A stretch of DNA of 64,000 nt, from contig NZ_CP011509.1 of the NCBI RefSeq assembly GCF_001027285.1, positions 7,650,501 to 7,714,500 on the forward strand, in the 5' to 3' direction. The position numbers were made by a program, and so were the translations under genes. Shown one piece after another: positions 43,582 to 52,154 of the stretch. Position 1 is the first letter of the stretch. Every line of letters starts with the position of its first letter. The notes under the pieces are model-generated. The model made no database searches and had not been told where the DNA came from. It worked only from the letters and a program-made list of their open reading frames with translations. Source of the DNA: Archangium gephyra. Its GTDB lineage: Bacteria > Myxococcota > Myxococcia > Myxococcales > Myxococcaceae.

Positions 43582-44535
43582 TCAGCCTTCCGAGTCCACG
43601 CCGCCGCTGGTGAGCGTCTTGACGGCCTCGTCCAGGTTGCGAGGCCACGAGGAGCCCTTGGGCGCGGGGTCCTGCGAGGGCACGTACACCTCGGCCTTGC
43701 CCTCGCCGAGCACGTTGATCCAGGCGAGCACGCGCGTGGTGCCGGGGGTGGCGAGCGGGATGCGCACCATGCGGCGCAGCTCCTGGGGAGTGCCCTCGTA
43801 GAGGACGACGTTGAGGGTGGCCACGGTGTGGGCCTTGTCGCCGCTGGGCCAGTAGTTGGTGGCGATGAGATAGAGGCCCTTGGGGGGCGCGCGGTGGACG
43901 TAGAGGTAGGGCCCGTAGGCGGGGTCGTCGAAGGAGCCGCCCTGCTCGTTGAGGTAGAAGGTGCCGCCGCTGGGGCTGTCGGTGTCGGCCCAGTAGACGT
44001 GGCCCATCTTCTTCAAGTCGAGCACCGGCCCCTCGCCCGCCTTGGGGGTGGAGACACTGTCCTGGGTGGGCTCGTAGATGTGGAGGTCGGTGTAGACGCC
44101 CTGGGTGTCGCTGGTGAGGATGGCCTTGAGCGGCACGGGAGGAATCTGCGCGTAGCTCGTGGCCTGGGCGCGCGCGGTGCCGGCCTGATTGGTGGCCATG
44201 AGGGTGACGACGTTCTTGCCACTGGCGGCGGGGAATTTGCGCTTGAAGCGCCCGCTGAAGGTGCGCATCAGGTAGCGGTCGCCGTTGATGGAGATGACCA
44301 CCGGATCGATGGTGGTGTCGCTCACGGTGCCCTCGACGAGCAGCATCCGGTCCACGGTCCAACCGCCGGAGGGAGCGGTGAGGCGCACGGTGGGCAGCGT
44401 CTTGCCCTGGCCGATGGGAACGCCCTGCTGACGGGAGGGCGCGGTCGGGGCCTGGGAGAGCAGCACGGCCAGGAGTACGGGCAGCATCGCGGACAGGTCC
44501 TGTCGAAGGGAGGAACGGCGGACAGCCTGCGTCAT
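43582..44535 (-). CDS. YfaP-like (DUF2135) secreted protein
   Basis: I take ATG 44535 (317 residues); ATG 44487, directly at the hydrophobic signal MLPVLLAVLLSQA, is an equally reasonable start. The mature protein is beta-rich: an Ig-like segment (GGWTVDRMLLVEGTVSD, TNQAGTARAQA) followed by a DUF2135 domain with D-L-H-I-Y-E, MGHVYWADTDSPSGG and a YGPYLYVHRAPPKG segment. E. coli YfaP has the same domain. It is the first gene of the minus-strand macroglobulin operon; the promoter should lie in 44536-44679, shared divergently with the nuclease gene. Function in the operon is not established. Confidence 0.82.
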   Translation of the reverse strand: MTQAVRRSSLRQDLSAMLPVLLAVLLSQAPTAPSRQQGVPIGQGKTLPTVRLTAPSGGWTVDRMLLVEGTVSDTTIDPVVISINGDRYLMRTFSGRFKRKFPAASGKNVVTLMATNQAGTARAQATSYAQIPPVPLKAILTSDTQGVYTDLHIYEPTQDSVSTPKAGEGPVLDLKKMGHVYWADTDSPSGGTFYLNEQGGSFDDPAYGPYLYVHRAPPKGLYLIATNYWPSGDKAHTVATLNVVLYEGTPQELRRMVRIPLATPGTTRVLAWINVLGEGKAEVYVPSQDPAPKGSSWPRNLDEAVKTLTSGGVDSEG

Positions 44536-44679
44536 GTGGCCGCTGCATTCAAGCAGCGAGAGCCCCTGGTGGGTCACCTGTCGGGTAGACCCGGGGACAT
44601 GACGTCATGGGTTGAGCATGTCGGACGGCTGAGGTAGGGTGGCGGGAGTTGACGTCGTGGAGCGCGGTGGAGGGAGGGC

Positions 44680-45240
44680 GTGGTGGGAAACGAGGACGCG
44701 TACAAGTCGCGAATCAGGGCCATGAACTGGGCCCGGCTGAGGGCCTTTCACGAGCGGCTCGTCGAAGGACGGTTGGAGGGGTGGGAGCCCGGAAAGGCGT
44801 TCGAGTACCTGGTGCTCCGGGCCTTCGATCTCGAGGGCGCCACGGTGAAGTGGCCCTACATCACCGCTGTCTCCCTCTCGGAATCCGGGGGAGAGACGGA
44901 ACAGATCGATGGAGCCATCTACGTGGACGGCCTCGCCTGCATCGTGGAGGCAAAGGACACCGCCGACACGGTGGACATCGCGCCCATCGCCAAGATGCGG
45001 AACCAGTTGCTTCGCAGGCCTTCGAGCGCCGTGGGGTTGATCTTCAGTCGAGGGGGGTTCTCCCGCCCGGTCACGACGCTCGTCAAATTCGTCGCACCAC
45101 AGACGATCCTGCTGTGGACGGGCGATGAGGTCGCCCACGCCCTGAAACACCGGACGTTCCGAGAAGGACTGAACACGAAGTACAGGCGCAGCGTCGAGCA
45201 GGGTCTCGGCCTGCATGACGTGCTGGAGGACAACACGTGA
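44680..45240 (+). CDS. PD-(D/E)xK nuclease-like protein
   Basis: The 186-residue frame begins at GTG 44680, just behind GGAGGGAGG; GTG 44683 is also possible. A restriction-endonuclease-like core is visible: Glu42 in AFEYLVLRAF, Asp77 in QIDGAIY, and Glu90-Ala-Lys92 in CIVEAKDT, with hydrophobic strands in the right places. A helical C-terminal tail follows. It probably cuts DNA. The stop codon overlaps the GTG start of the next gene by 4 bp, so the two products are coupled. Together with the TOPRIM-like partner the pair looks like a defence or toxin module; no methyltransferase is present. Function is inferred from motifs only. Confidence 0.75.
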   Translation: MVGNEDAYKSRIRAMNWARLRAFHERLVEGRLEGWEPGKAFEYLVLRAFDLEGATVKWPYITAVSLSESGGETEQIDGAIYVDGLACIVEAKDTADTVDIAPIAKMRNQLLRRPSSAVGLIFSRGGFSRPVTTLVKFVAPQTILLWTGDEVAHALKHRTFREGLNTKYRRSVEQGLGLHDVLEDNT

Positions 45241-45848
45241 AATCTCTTGTGAGAGCCTATGTGGTCACGGAGAACGAGTTCGACCAGGAGCTGATCCAGG
45301 CGCTTCTGACCAGACGCTTCGGCAAGAGTGCTCGCGAGATTCAAGTCCGTGCCGCGGATAACAAGCAACGTGCGTGGACAACCGTGGACTCACTGCTCTC
45401 CAACCGCAGAGGGCCCACAGCCCTCATCGTGGACGCGGACACCATCGATCACGCTCTCACGATGGAACAGCAGACCGAGCTCGAAACGATGTTCGGAAGC
45501 AGTGCACGCAGGCACATGTGGCTCGTCGTGCTCGCGAAACCCGAAGTCGAGGCCGTCTTCTTCTCCGACCGAGGGCTGTTGGAACGCGTCACCGGCAAGA
45601 AGGTCTCGGAACTCGACATCGCCCGGGCCGCGCTGGGCCCTCGGGCGGCACTCCTCAAGCTGCTGCCGAAGCCCAGGTCGGGTCATGGGGCGAAGCAGTT
45701 GGTGAAGAAACTGTCGGAGTCCGACTTCGAGAAGATCATCTCCTCCGAGGCCTTCCACCCGCTGATCGAGTTCATCCAACGGTGGTTGGCGGCCGACAAC
45801 CAGCACTCCAGCAGCCAACCCACCAGCGCGCGGAATCTCTCCCCGTGA
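45237..45848 (+). CDS. TOPRIM-like protein coupled to the nuclease
   Basis: The 203-residue protein starts with a GTG that overlaps the preceding stop. An Rossmann-like start (LVRAYVVTENEFDQELI, Glu12) and Asp66-x-Asp68 in ALIVDADTID give the Glu and DxD acidic set of TOPRIM domains. LVVLAKPEVEAVFF at 96-109 resembles the conserved strand after DxD in small OLD-type and DUF4276-like TOPRIM proteins. No ATPase domain is present in this protein or next to it, unlike OLD or Gabija systems. It probably binds metal and acts on nucleic acid with the nuclease encoded upstream. Confidence 0.68.
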   Translation: MKSLVRAYVVTENEFDQELIQALLTRRFGKSAREIQVRAADNKQRAWTTVDSLLSNRRGPTALIVDADTIDHALTMEQQTELETMFGSSARRHMWLVVLAKPEVEAVFFSDRGLLERVTGKKVSELDIARAALGPRAALLKLLPKPRSGHGAKQLVKKLSESDFEKIISSEAFHPLIEFIQRWLAADNQHSSSQPTSARNLSP

Positions 45849-45924
45849 GAGAAGGCGCCTCCGCGCTTGCGATCACCCGTGGAGCCTCCTAGACCTGGGA
45901 AGTCGCGGCCCCGGAGTTCCACGG

Positions 45925-47787
45925 ATGAGCATCCTCAACGAAGTCGCCATCTTCCTCATCGCCGCGGTCATCGCGGTGCCCCTCTTCAAGCGGTTGGGGC
46001 TCGGCTCCATCCTCGGCTATCTGGCCGCGGGTGCCCTCATTGGCCGCTCGGGCCTGAAGCTCATCAGGGAACCCGAGCACGTCCTGCACTTCGCCGAGTT
46101 CGGCGTCGTGCTGTTCCTCTTCATCGTTGGCCTCGAGCTCCAACCCGCCCGCCTCTGGGCCCTGCGGCGCTCCGTCTTCGGGCTCGGCCTCGCGCAGGTG
46201 GTGCTCAGCGCCCTCGTGCTCACGGGCGCCGGCATGTTGCTCGGCCTGTCCATGAAGGCCGCCCTCATCGCCGGGCTCGGCCTGTCGCTGTCCTCGACGG
46301 CCATCGCCCTCCAGTTGCTCGGCGAGCGCCAGCAACTCACTGCCCGTCACGGCCGCGAGAGCTTCGCCATCCTCCTGTTCCAGGATCTCGCCGTCATCCC
46401 CCTGCTGGCGATCCTCCCCCTGCTCTCGGAGCGGCCCGAGGTCGCCGGGGGCGGCGGAGGCCAGGGGCTCCTCCTGTCCTTGCTCAAGGTGGTGGCCGTG
46501 CTGGCCGTGGTGGTGCTGAGCGGACGCTTCCTGGTGCGCCCCGCCTTCCGGCTCATCGCCTCCACCCAGCTGCAGGAGCTCTTCACCGCCGCCACGCTCC
46601 TGGTGGTGGTGGGCGTGGCGCTCCTGATGAACTTCGCCGGCATCTCCATGGCCCTCGGCACGTTCCTCGCGGGCGTGCTGCTCGCGGACTCCGAGTACCG
46701 TCACGAGCTGGAGGCGGACATCGAGCCCTTCAAGGGCCTGCTGCTCGGGCTCTTCTTCATCGCGGTGGGCATGTCCATGAACCTGGAGCTCGTCACCGAG
46801 CGGCCGCTGCTCATCGCCGCGTGCGTGGTGGGGGTGATGGTGCTCAAGGGCGGTGTCCTCTTCTGGCTCGGGCGGCCCATGGGGCTGATGCTCCAGGGGC
46901 GGCGCATCATGGCGCTGGCGCTCGCCCAGGGCGGCGAGTTCGGCTTCGTGCTCTTCGGGGCCGCCGCCACCGCCGGGGTGATGGACAGCGCGCTCACCGA
47001 GCAACTCGTGGTGGTGGTGTCCCTGTCCATGGCCGCCACGCCGATCCTGCTGGCGCTGCATGACCGCGTGGTCGAGCGCCTGCTGCGGCGCTCCGTGCCC
47101 GCGGAGTATGACCACCTGGAGGATGCGGAGCAGCAGCCGGTGATCATCGCCGGCTTCGGGCGGTACGGGCAGATCATCGGACGCGTGCTGAACATGCTGG
47201 ACATCGGCTTCACCGCGCTGGAGGTGAGCCCCGAGCAGGTCGACTTCCTGCGCCGCTACGGCAACAAGATCTACTACGGGGATGCCTCGCGGCTGGATCT
47301 GCTGCGCGCCGCGGGAGCGGGCAAGGCGAAGCTGTTCGTGCTGGCCATCGATGACCCGGACGCCTCGGTGCGTACGGCGCAGCTCGTGCGCGCCAACTTC
47401 CCGGGGTTGCCCGTCTATGCCCGGGCCCGCAACCGCGCGCATGCCTACCAGCTGCTGGACGAGGGCGTGAAGATCCTCAACCGGGAGACGCTGCTGTCGA
47501 GCCTGGAGATGGCCGGCTTCGTGCTCCAGGGGCTCGGCTTCGACGAGGAGCGGGCCCGGCACATCATGGAGCGCTTCCGCTCCTACGATGAGCAGTTGCT
47601 CCAGAAGCAGTACGCGGTGTACCAGGACGAGGAGAAGCTCTTGCAGACGGCGCAGCAGGCCCGTGAGGAGCTGCGCTCGCTCTTCGAGCAGGACAACCGG
47701 CCCCAGACACAGGCCCAGCTGCAGGAGGACGGAGCGGACCAGCCCCATGCGTCCACTCCGCCACGTTCCCAGCCTCCTACGGCTTGA
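45925..47787 (+). CDS. Kef-type monovalent cation:proton antiporter (CPA2) with TrkA-N domain
   Basis: The 620-residue protein has about 12 membrane helices in residues 1-390, with the CPA2 features GYLAAGALIGRSGL and LSLSSTAIALQLL, followed by a RCK/TrkA-N domain from about 405 (IIAGFGRYGQIIG, then a GDASRLDLLRAAGA segment) and a Gln/Glu-rich coiled-coil tail. It should export potassium in exchange for protons, gated by a nucleotide or glutathione-type ligand on the RCK domain. Length and order match KefB/KefC. It is convergent with a LysR gene 22 bp away and has its own promoter after the TOPRIM-like gene. Confidence 0.93.
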   Translation: MSILNEVAIFLIAAVIAVPLFKRLGLGSILGYLAAGALIGRSGLKLIREPEHVLHFAEFGVVLFLFIVGLELQPARLWALRRSVFGLGLAQVVLSALVLTGAGMLLGLSMKAALIAGLGLSLSSTAIALQLLGERQQLTARHGRESFAILLFQDLAVIPLLAILPLLSERPEVAGGGGGQGLLLSLLKVVAVLAVVVLSGRFLVRPAFRLIASTQLQELFTAATLLVVVGVALLMNFAGISMALGTFLAGVLLADSEYRHELEADIEPFKGLLLGLFFIAVGMSMNLELVTERPLLIAACVVGVMVLKGGVLFWLGRPMGLMLQGRRIMALALAQGGEFGFVLFGAAATAGVMDSALTEQLVVVVSLSMAATPILLALHDRVVERLLRRSVPAEYDHLEDAEQQPVIIAGFGRYGQIIGRVLNMLDIGFTALEVSPEQVDFLRRYGNKIYYGDASRLDLLRAAGAGKAKLFVLAIDDPDASVRTAQLVRANFPGLPVYARARNRAHAYQLLDEGVKILNRETLLSSLEMAGFVLQGLGFDEERARHIMERFRSYDEQLLQKQYAVYQDEEKLLQTAQQAREELRSLFEQDNRPQTQAQLQEDGADQPHASTPPRSQPPTA

Positions 47788-47809
47788 GCCTGGGCCGGCA
47801 CGGAATTGC

Positions 47810-48745
47810 TCATTTCCCTGCTCGACCCCTCTCCCACGGAGGCGTGCCCGCGTACCGCTCCGCGAGGAAGGAGACGAAGGCCCTCACCTTCGACGGCACC
47901 AGCCGCCCCGGCGGATGCACCGCGAAGATGCCGGTGTCTGGCACGGACCACTCCTCCAGCACTCGCACGAGCCGCCCGGCGCGCAGGTCCTCCGCGATGA
48001 GGAACGTGGCCAGCACGGTGACACCACAGCCCGCCACCGCCGCCTGCCGCAGCGCCTCGGCGTTGTCCGCGACGAGCACCGGGCGGCCTCGTGCGGTCAC
48101 CCGCGCCGCCCCTCGCTGGAGGCTCCACGCCTGACCGTCCGACAGCGGGCTGAAATAGAGGCACGCGTGGTGCGCGAGGTCCTCCGGCTTCGCCAGCGGC
48201 CGCCGGCCCCGGAGGTAGGAGGGGGCCGCGACAAGGAGGCGGTGATTCGTCGCGAGCCGGCGCACCACGAGGCTGGAGTCCGAGAGCGCGCCGATGCGGA
48301 TGGCCACGTCGAACCCCTCCTGTACGAGGTCCACGTAGCGGTCCATGAACGAGAACTCCAGCCCGATGCGCGGGTAGCGGCGCAGGAAGTCCGGCAGCAG
48401 CGGCGCCACCTGGAGCTGGCCGAACACGTTTGGCACGGCCACCCGCAGCCGCCCCCGGGGCTCTCCCGCCAGGCCCGAGACGAGCGCCTCCGCGTCCTCC
48501 ACCCGGGTGAGCACGTCGGTGCACCGCTCCAGGTACAGCGTCCCGGCTTCCGTCAAGGACACGTGGCGCGTGGTGCGCCGCAGGAGCGCGGTGCCCAGCG
48601 CGTCCTCCAGCCGGGCGATGCGCCGGCTCAGGGCGGAGGCGCTGATGCCCAGCTCGCGCGCCCCCTCCGCGAAGCTCAGCGCCCGCGCCACCGCCGTGAA
48701 GCTGAGCATGTCCTCCAGTCTGTCCCTCAGTGCCACGCGCTCCAT
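47810..48745 (-). CDS. LysR-family transcriptional regulator
   Basis: ATG 48745 follows GGAGGAG and gives 311 residues. The N-terminal helix-turn-helix reads LSFAEGARELGISASALSRRI, then the long linker helix and a type II periplasmic-binding-protein-like effector domain. It belongs to the CrgA/YafC-like group by the ERCTDVLTRVEDAEALVSGL linker. It is divergent from the SMP-30-like gene across 95 bp, so that gene is the likely target. Nothing in the sequence shows the inducer. Confidence 0.93.
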   Translation of the reverse strand: MERVALRDRLEDMLSFTAVARALSFAEGARELGISASALSRRIARLEDALGTALLRRTTRHVSLTEAGTLYLERCTDVLTRVEDAEALVSGLAGEPRGRLRVAVPNVFGQLQVAPLLPDFLRRYPRIGLEFSFMDRYVDLVQEGFDVAIRIGALSDSSLVVRRLATNHRLLVAAPSYLRGRRPLAKPEDLAHHACLYFSPLSDGQAWSLQRGAARVTARGRPVLVADNAEALRQAAVAGCGVTVLATFLIAEDLRAGRLVRVLEEWSVPDTGIFAVHPPGRLVPSKVRAFVSFLAERYAGTPPWERGRAGK

Positions 48746-48840
48746 GCCCCGCTCCTCCGCATTGTTGCGTGCGGTGCAGGAGTCTAGTGCGGCGCCCCAC
48801 GATGATCGGACGAAAGCCCTGGGCTACGAGTGCGGGCACC

Positions 48841-49872
48841 ATGACGGACACGAAGGGTTCGAAGCCGTTCCAGGAGAAGAGGGGCTCGCGCGTCCTGGCG
48901 GCCCTCACCGCGCTGCTGCTCACGGCCGCGGCCCCCGCGCGGCCCCACCGCGAGCGGCTGCCGCTGCCCGAGGGCTTCACGTACCCCAATGGCATCACCC
49001 ACGCGGAGGACGGGACGCTCTTCATCGGCGCCGTGTCGGACGGGCGTATCCTGCGCCGGGCTCCGGGAGGCGAATGGACGGTGCTGTTCCCCGGCTCCGA
49101 GGAGCTCTTCGCCGTGACGAGCCTGCGGCTCGATGCGCCACGCGGCCTGCTGTGGGGCACCTCGCCCGACGTCATGGGACTGCTGCGTCCCGATGGCACC
49201 CTGGGGAGGCGTGCGCCCCGGCTCTTCGCCGTGGATGCGCGCACGGGCGAGCTCCGGCGCATCGTCCCCGTGCCGGAGGGGGGCCTGGGAAACGACCTCA
49301 CCGTCGCTCCCGATGGCGGCCTGTACGTGACGGATAGCACGCGGGCCTCCGTCCTCTACCTGCGCCCCGGAGGTGAGCAGCTCGAGACGTACGTGTCCGA
49401 TGCCCGCTTCGTGTCCAAGGCGGCGGGGCTCTCTGGCGTGGGCCCCGCGGGCATCGCGCTGGCGCCGGATGGGCGGACGCTCGCCGTCAACACGTATGGG
49501 CCGGGCCGGCTCTTCCTCGTGCACCCGGGAGCCGTGGGGGTGGCTCCCTCCGTGAGCGAGGTGGAGTTGCCGCGCCGTCTGGAGAATCCGGATGGAATGC
49601 GCTTCGCGGGAGATGGCCGGCTGCTCGTGCTGGAGGGGGCGGCGAACAGTGGCGATGGGCGCGTGGTCCGCATCGAGGTGCTCGGAAAGGCCTCCGGCCC
49701 GAGACCCATCGAGGTGCTGGCCTCCGGCATGGAGTCTCCCGTCAACCTCACGGTGGAAGCGAACGGCCGCGTCTGGGTGACCGAGGCCCGGTTGCGGGAC
49801 AGGTTGCTGAAGGGCGCGGCGGCGAAGGTGCCGGACGCGTTCTGGGTGACGAAGCTGGTGCTCGGAGATTGA
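48841..49872 (+). CDS. SMP-30/gluconolactonase-like beta-propeller protein
   Basis: I use ATG 48841 (343 residues); ATG 48802 upstream is possible. A weak signal or membrane anchor (VLAALTALLLTAAAPARP) precedes a six-bladed propeller: PEGFTYPNGITHAEDGTLF, GNDLTVAPDGGLYVTDS, GIALAPDGRTLAVNTYG and ENPDGMRFAGDGRLLVLEG. The Asn-Asp and Asp-Gly metal positions typical of lactonases are present. It is probably an exported lactonase or sugar-acid binding protein. It is divergent from a LysR gene. A convergent DUF3616-like gene begins 13 bp after its stop. Confidence 0.82.
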   Translation: MTDTKGSKPFQEKRGSRVLAALTALLLTAAAPARPHRERLPLPEGFTYPNGITHAEDGTLFIGAVSDGRILRRAPGGEWTVLFPGSEELFAVTSLRLDAPRGLLWGTSPDVMGLLRPDGTLGRRAPRLFAVDARTGELRRIVPVPEGGLGNDLTVAPDGGLYVTDSTRASVLYLRPGGEQLETYVSDARFVSKAAGLSGVGPAGIALAPDGRTLAVNTYGPGRLFLVHPGAVGVAPSVSEVELPRRLENPDGMRFAGDGRLLVLEGAANSGDGRVVRIEVLGKASGPRPIEVLASGMESPVNLTVEANGRVWVTEARLRDRLLKGAAAKVPDAFWVTKLVLGD

Positions 49873-49885
49873 GGGACTGGCGTGC

Positions 49886-50965
49886 TCAGAGCCGAAACAC
49901 GTCCGCGAGCACGCCGTCGGGCCCGTAGCGGCGCTGTGCCGAGGGCGTGTCGTAGACGACGAGCACGGAGTCATCCGGCTCGAACCAGGAGAACAGGGCC
50001 ACGCCCTCGGCGTTGTCGTCCCGGCTTCCGTCCTTCAGGTCGAAGAGCGGCTCCAGCACGCCCTTCTCCTGCGGGTGGAGGGTATCTCCGGAGAGCAGCA
50101 GGCCCTTGTGCAGCCGGAACAGCCGGATGGGGCCATCCACCGGCATGGTGGGCCCCGCGAGGATGAGCAGATCCTCCCCATGGCGGCACAGCTCGCGGAT
50201 GCCCAGGCCATCCAGGTCCACGAAGTGCTTGTGGTAGGCACTGCCCTTCTTCGTCCGCCGGGGCGCGAGCAGGCCGTTGCCCACCTCCTCCACCTCCATC
50301 TCCAGGATGACGGCATGGCCTCTCAGCACGGGGCCTCGGAGCCCGAGGAAGATCCGGTTGCCGTGGACGGCGAGCCCCTCGATGTCCAGCCCGTTGTCCT
50401 TGCTGGGGATGGCGAGGGCGCCGTCCGGATCCTCGGGCGAGGCGGGCGCGAGAAAGGGCCCCAGGTGGGGATCCTGGCGCAGCAGTTCCACCAGCACGTT
50501 CACCCCCGAGCCCTCCCGGCCCTCCGCGCGCTTGAGCTTCGCCGGACCGGTGGAGCCTGGCGCGGCCCCTGGCACCGGCACCCGGGCGAGCAGGAAACGC
50601 CAGGGTTGATGCTCCACGGTGGCCAGACGCTCCAGATCCTTCACCATCGTCTTGCCCTTGGGCTTCTTGCGCTTGGCGCTGTGCGAGCCCACGAACCACA
50701 GGTGTCCGTCCTGGAAGTCCAGCGCCTCGATGTCCACCTCCTCGCGGATCTCCTCCCCGAGCAGGTCCGCCATGACAAAGTGCCGGTGCTCGCCGAAGAC
50801 GCGCGGGTTCACCGGGGAGAAGCGCTCGAGCGAGTGGTGCTCGTCCGAGGCCACCCAGAGGCTCCCATCCGGGGAGAACACCGCCGCGGAGAGATCCTCA
50901 TGGAGCTCCTCCTTGCCAGCATCGAAGCGCAGCAGGACACGGCCAAGGAGCGGGGCATGCAGCAT
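49886..50965 (-). CDS. DUF3616-like protein
   Basis: ATG 50965 follows GGAGGA and gives 359 residues, without signal peptide. The sequence repeats propeller-type blades (SAAVFSPDGSLWVASDEHHSL, VDIEALDFQDGHLWFVGSHS, DIEGLAVHGNRIFLGLRGP, DNAEGVALF), which is the DUF3616 pattern. A basic loop KRKKPKGK lies near residue 100. The family has no established function. It converges with the SMP-30-like gene. Codon use is like the neighbours. Confidence 0.8.
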   Translation of the reverse strand: MLHAPLLGRVLLRFDAGKEELHEDLSAAVFSPDGSLWVASDEHHSLERFSPVNPRVFGEHRHFVMADLLGEEIREEVDIEALDFQDGHLWFVGSHSAKRKKPKGKTMVKDLERLATVEHQPWRFLLARVPVPGAAPGSTGPAKLKRAEGREGSGVNVLVELLRQDPHLGPFLAPASPEDPDGALAIPSKDNGLDIEGLAVHGNRIFLGLRGPVLRGHAVILEMEVEEVGNGLLAPRRTKKGSAYHKHFVDLDGLGIRELCRHGEDLLILAGPTMPVDGPIRLFRLHKGLLLSGDTLHPQEKGVLEPLFDLKDGSRDDNAEGVALFSWFEPDDSVLVVYDTPSAQRRYGPDGVLADVFRL

Positions 50966-51177
50966 GGAAGTCCTCCAGGACAGGAGTCTTCCGCTTAAGC
51001 ACCCCCACCGGGCGAAGCAACAGCGGCCTCCAGGAGGTGGGCGTGGCACGGCCTCCAGCTGTTCTGGCGCCAACCCCCGGGCCCTCCTGGAGCCCGCGCT
51101 CCATGGGTGAGCCACTCATTCCGGCTGCCGGGACTGGCCGGAGATGGTACGCCGGCCGGGACGAGGAGCGCACGGAC

Positions 51178-51630
51178 ATGTCCATGGATCCCCATCGCGA
51201 GTATTGCCGGCGTCAGCATCGCCTGCTGGCCCACCACCTCAGCATCGAGGCGTGGTGCGCGGGCGACGACTGCATCCTCCTGGAGCGCAACCACCTGGAG
51301 GAGTTCCTGAAGCTCGAGCGCTTCAAGACCACCCGGGTCCAATGGCTCCTCGAGGACATCAAGCCCTGGTTCAAACACACCGAGCCCGTCTACTCCGGAC
51401 CCGAGGGGGAGCTGTCCTCGCTCGAGGCGCTGTACCTGTCCCGGGTGCCCATCGCCCGGAAGTTCCTCGTGAGGCCCGATCCCATCAACGCCGACGAGCT
51501 GGTCGCGTGGCTGCGGAGCAACGGTCTGCGCATCAACCTGCTGCATTCGGTCAGCGCGGTCATTCCGCCCTCGGAGGAGCAGATCGTCACCCGGCTGGCG
51601 CTGCTCGCCTCGGGGCTGGCGGAGCCTTAA
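51178..51630 (+). CDS. Small protein of unknown function
   Basis: ATG 51178, eight bases after GAGGAG, gives 150 residues; ATG 51184 is close behind. The protein is soluble and helical with a His/Cys-containing start (REYCRRQHRLLAHH, WCAGDDCILLE) that might bind a metal, and a later HTH-like ADELVAWLRSNGLRI. No family is recognised. Its stop codon overlaps the stop of the convergent membrane-protein gene by 3 bases (51627-51630), so the two messages overlap at their ends. Confidence 0.7.
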   Translation: MSMDPHREYCRRQHRLLAHHLSIEAWCAGDDCILLERNHLEEFLKLERFKTTRVQWLLEDIKPWFKHTEPVYSGPEGELSSLEALYLSRVPIARKFLVRPDPINADELVAWLRSNGLRINLLHSVSAVIPPSEEQIVTRLALLASGLAEP

Positions 51631-52142
51631 GGCCGAGGCGCGGACTGCTGACGCAGCCCGTGCGGGGTCCTGCCCCACGGCTTGTACACCGACAACACCG
51701 TGGCGATGAGCAACACCAGCAGGCCCCCCGCGGCGTGGACCACGAGCTGGAGCCGCAGCATGCCGGAATCGGCCATGAGCCATTCCGTCTCCGCCGCGAT
51801 GCCCGCCATGCGGCTCACGGCCCGCATGTGCACCCACAAGACGAGGGTGCCCACCAGGGTCAGCAGGAACTTCACCTGGATCCAATAGTGCCGGAACAAA
51901 CCCCACTCGGTGCCCAGTGACTGGACGAGCCCGGTGAGCAGCGCGGCGAGGCTGCACGGGACGAGGACGAACCGGCCGATCAACTCCATCGAGAGATAGA
52001 CGGCACGCACCTTCAGGGCGTCCTGGCCCGTCAGGCCGGTGACGGCGAGTGCCAGGTAGGCAATGACCGCGCCGAGCCAGCCGACCGAGAAGGTGACATG
52101 CGCGGTGAGCACGAACTTGCGGAGGCGGGGGGTCATGGTCAT
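51627..52142 (-). CDS. Four-helix membrane protein of unknown function
   Basis: The 171-residue protein has four predicted membrane helices (about 12-33, 53-72, 85-105, 128-150). A conserved His in AHVTFSVGWLGAV lies in helix 1 and a second His in VVHAAGG in helix 4, a pattern seen in small DUF2269-like membrane proteins that may bind haem. I cannot assign it further. It is preceded on its strand by the archaemetzincin gene (12 bp) and may share its transcript. Confidence 0.72.
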   Translation of the reverse strand: MTMTPRLRKFVLTAHVTFSVGWLGAVIAYLALAVTGLTGQDALKVRAVYLSMELIGRFVLVPCSLAALLTGLVQSLGTEWGLFRHYWIQVKFLLTLVGTLVLWVHMRAVSRMAGIAAETEWLMADSGMLRLQLVVHAAGGLLVLLIATVLSVYKPWGRTPHGLRQQSAPRP

Positions 52143-52154
52143 GGCCGGCGCAGC

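Noticed and set aside
44919-45368. Minus-strand antitoxin-like small frame opposite the nuclease pair
   Set aside because: No start signal and no motif; it mirrors the two overlapping plus-strand genes.
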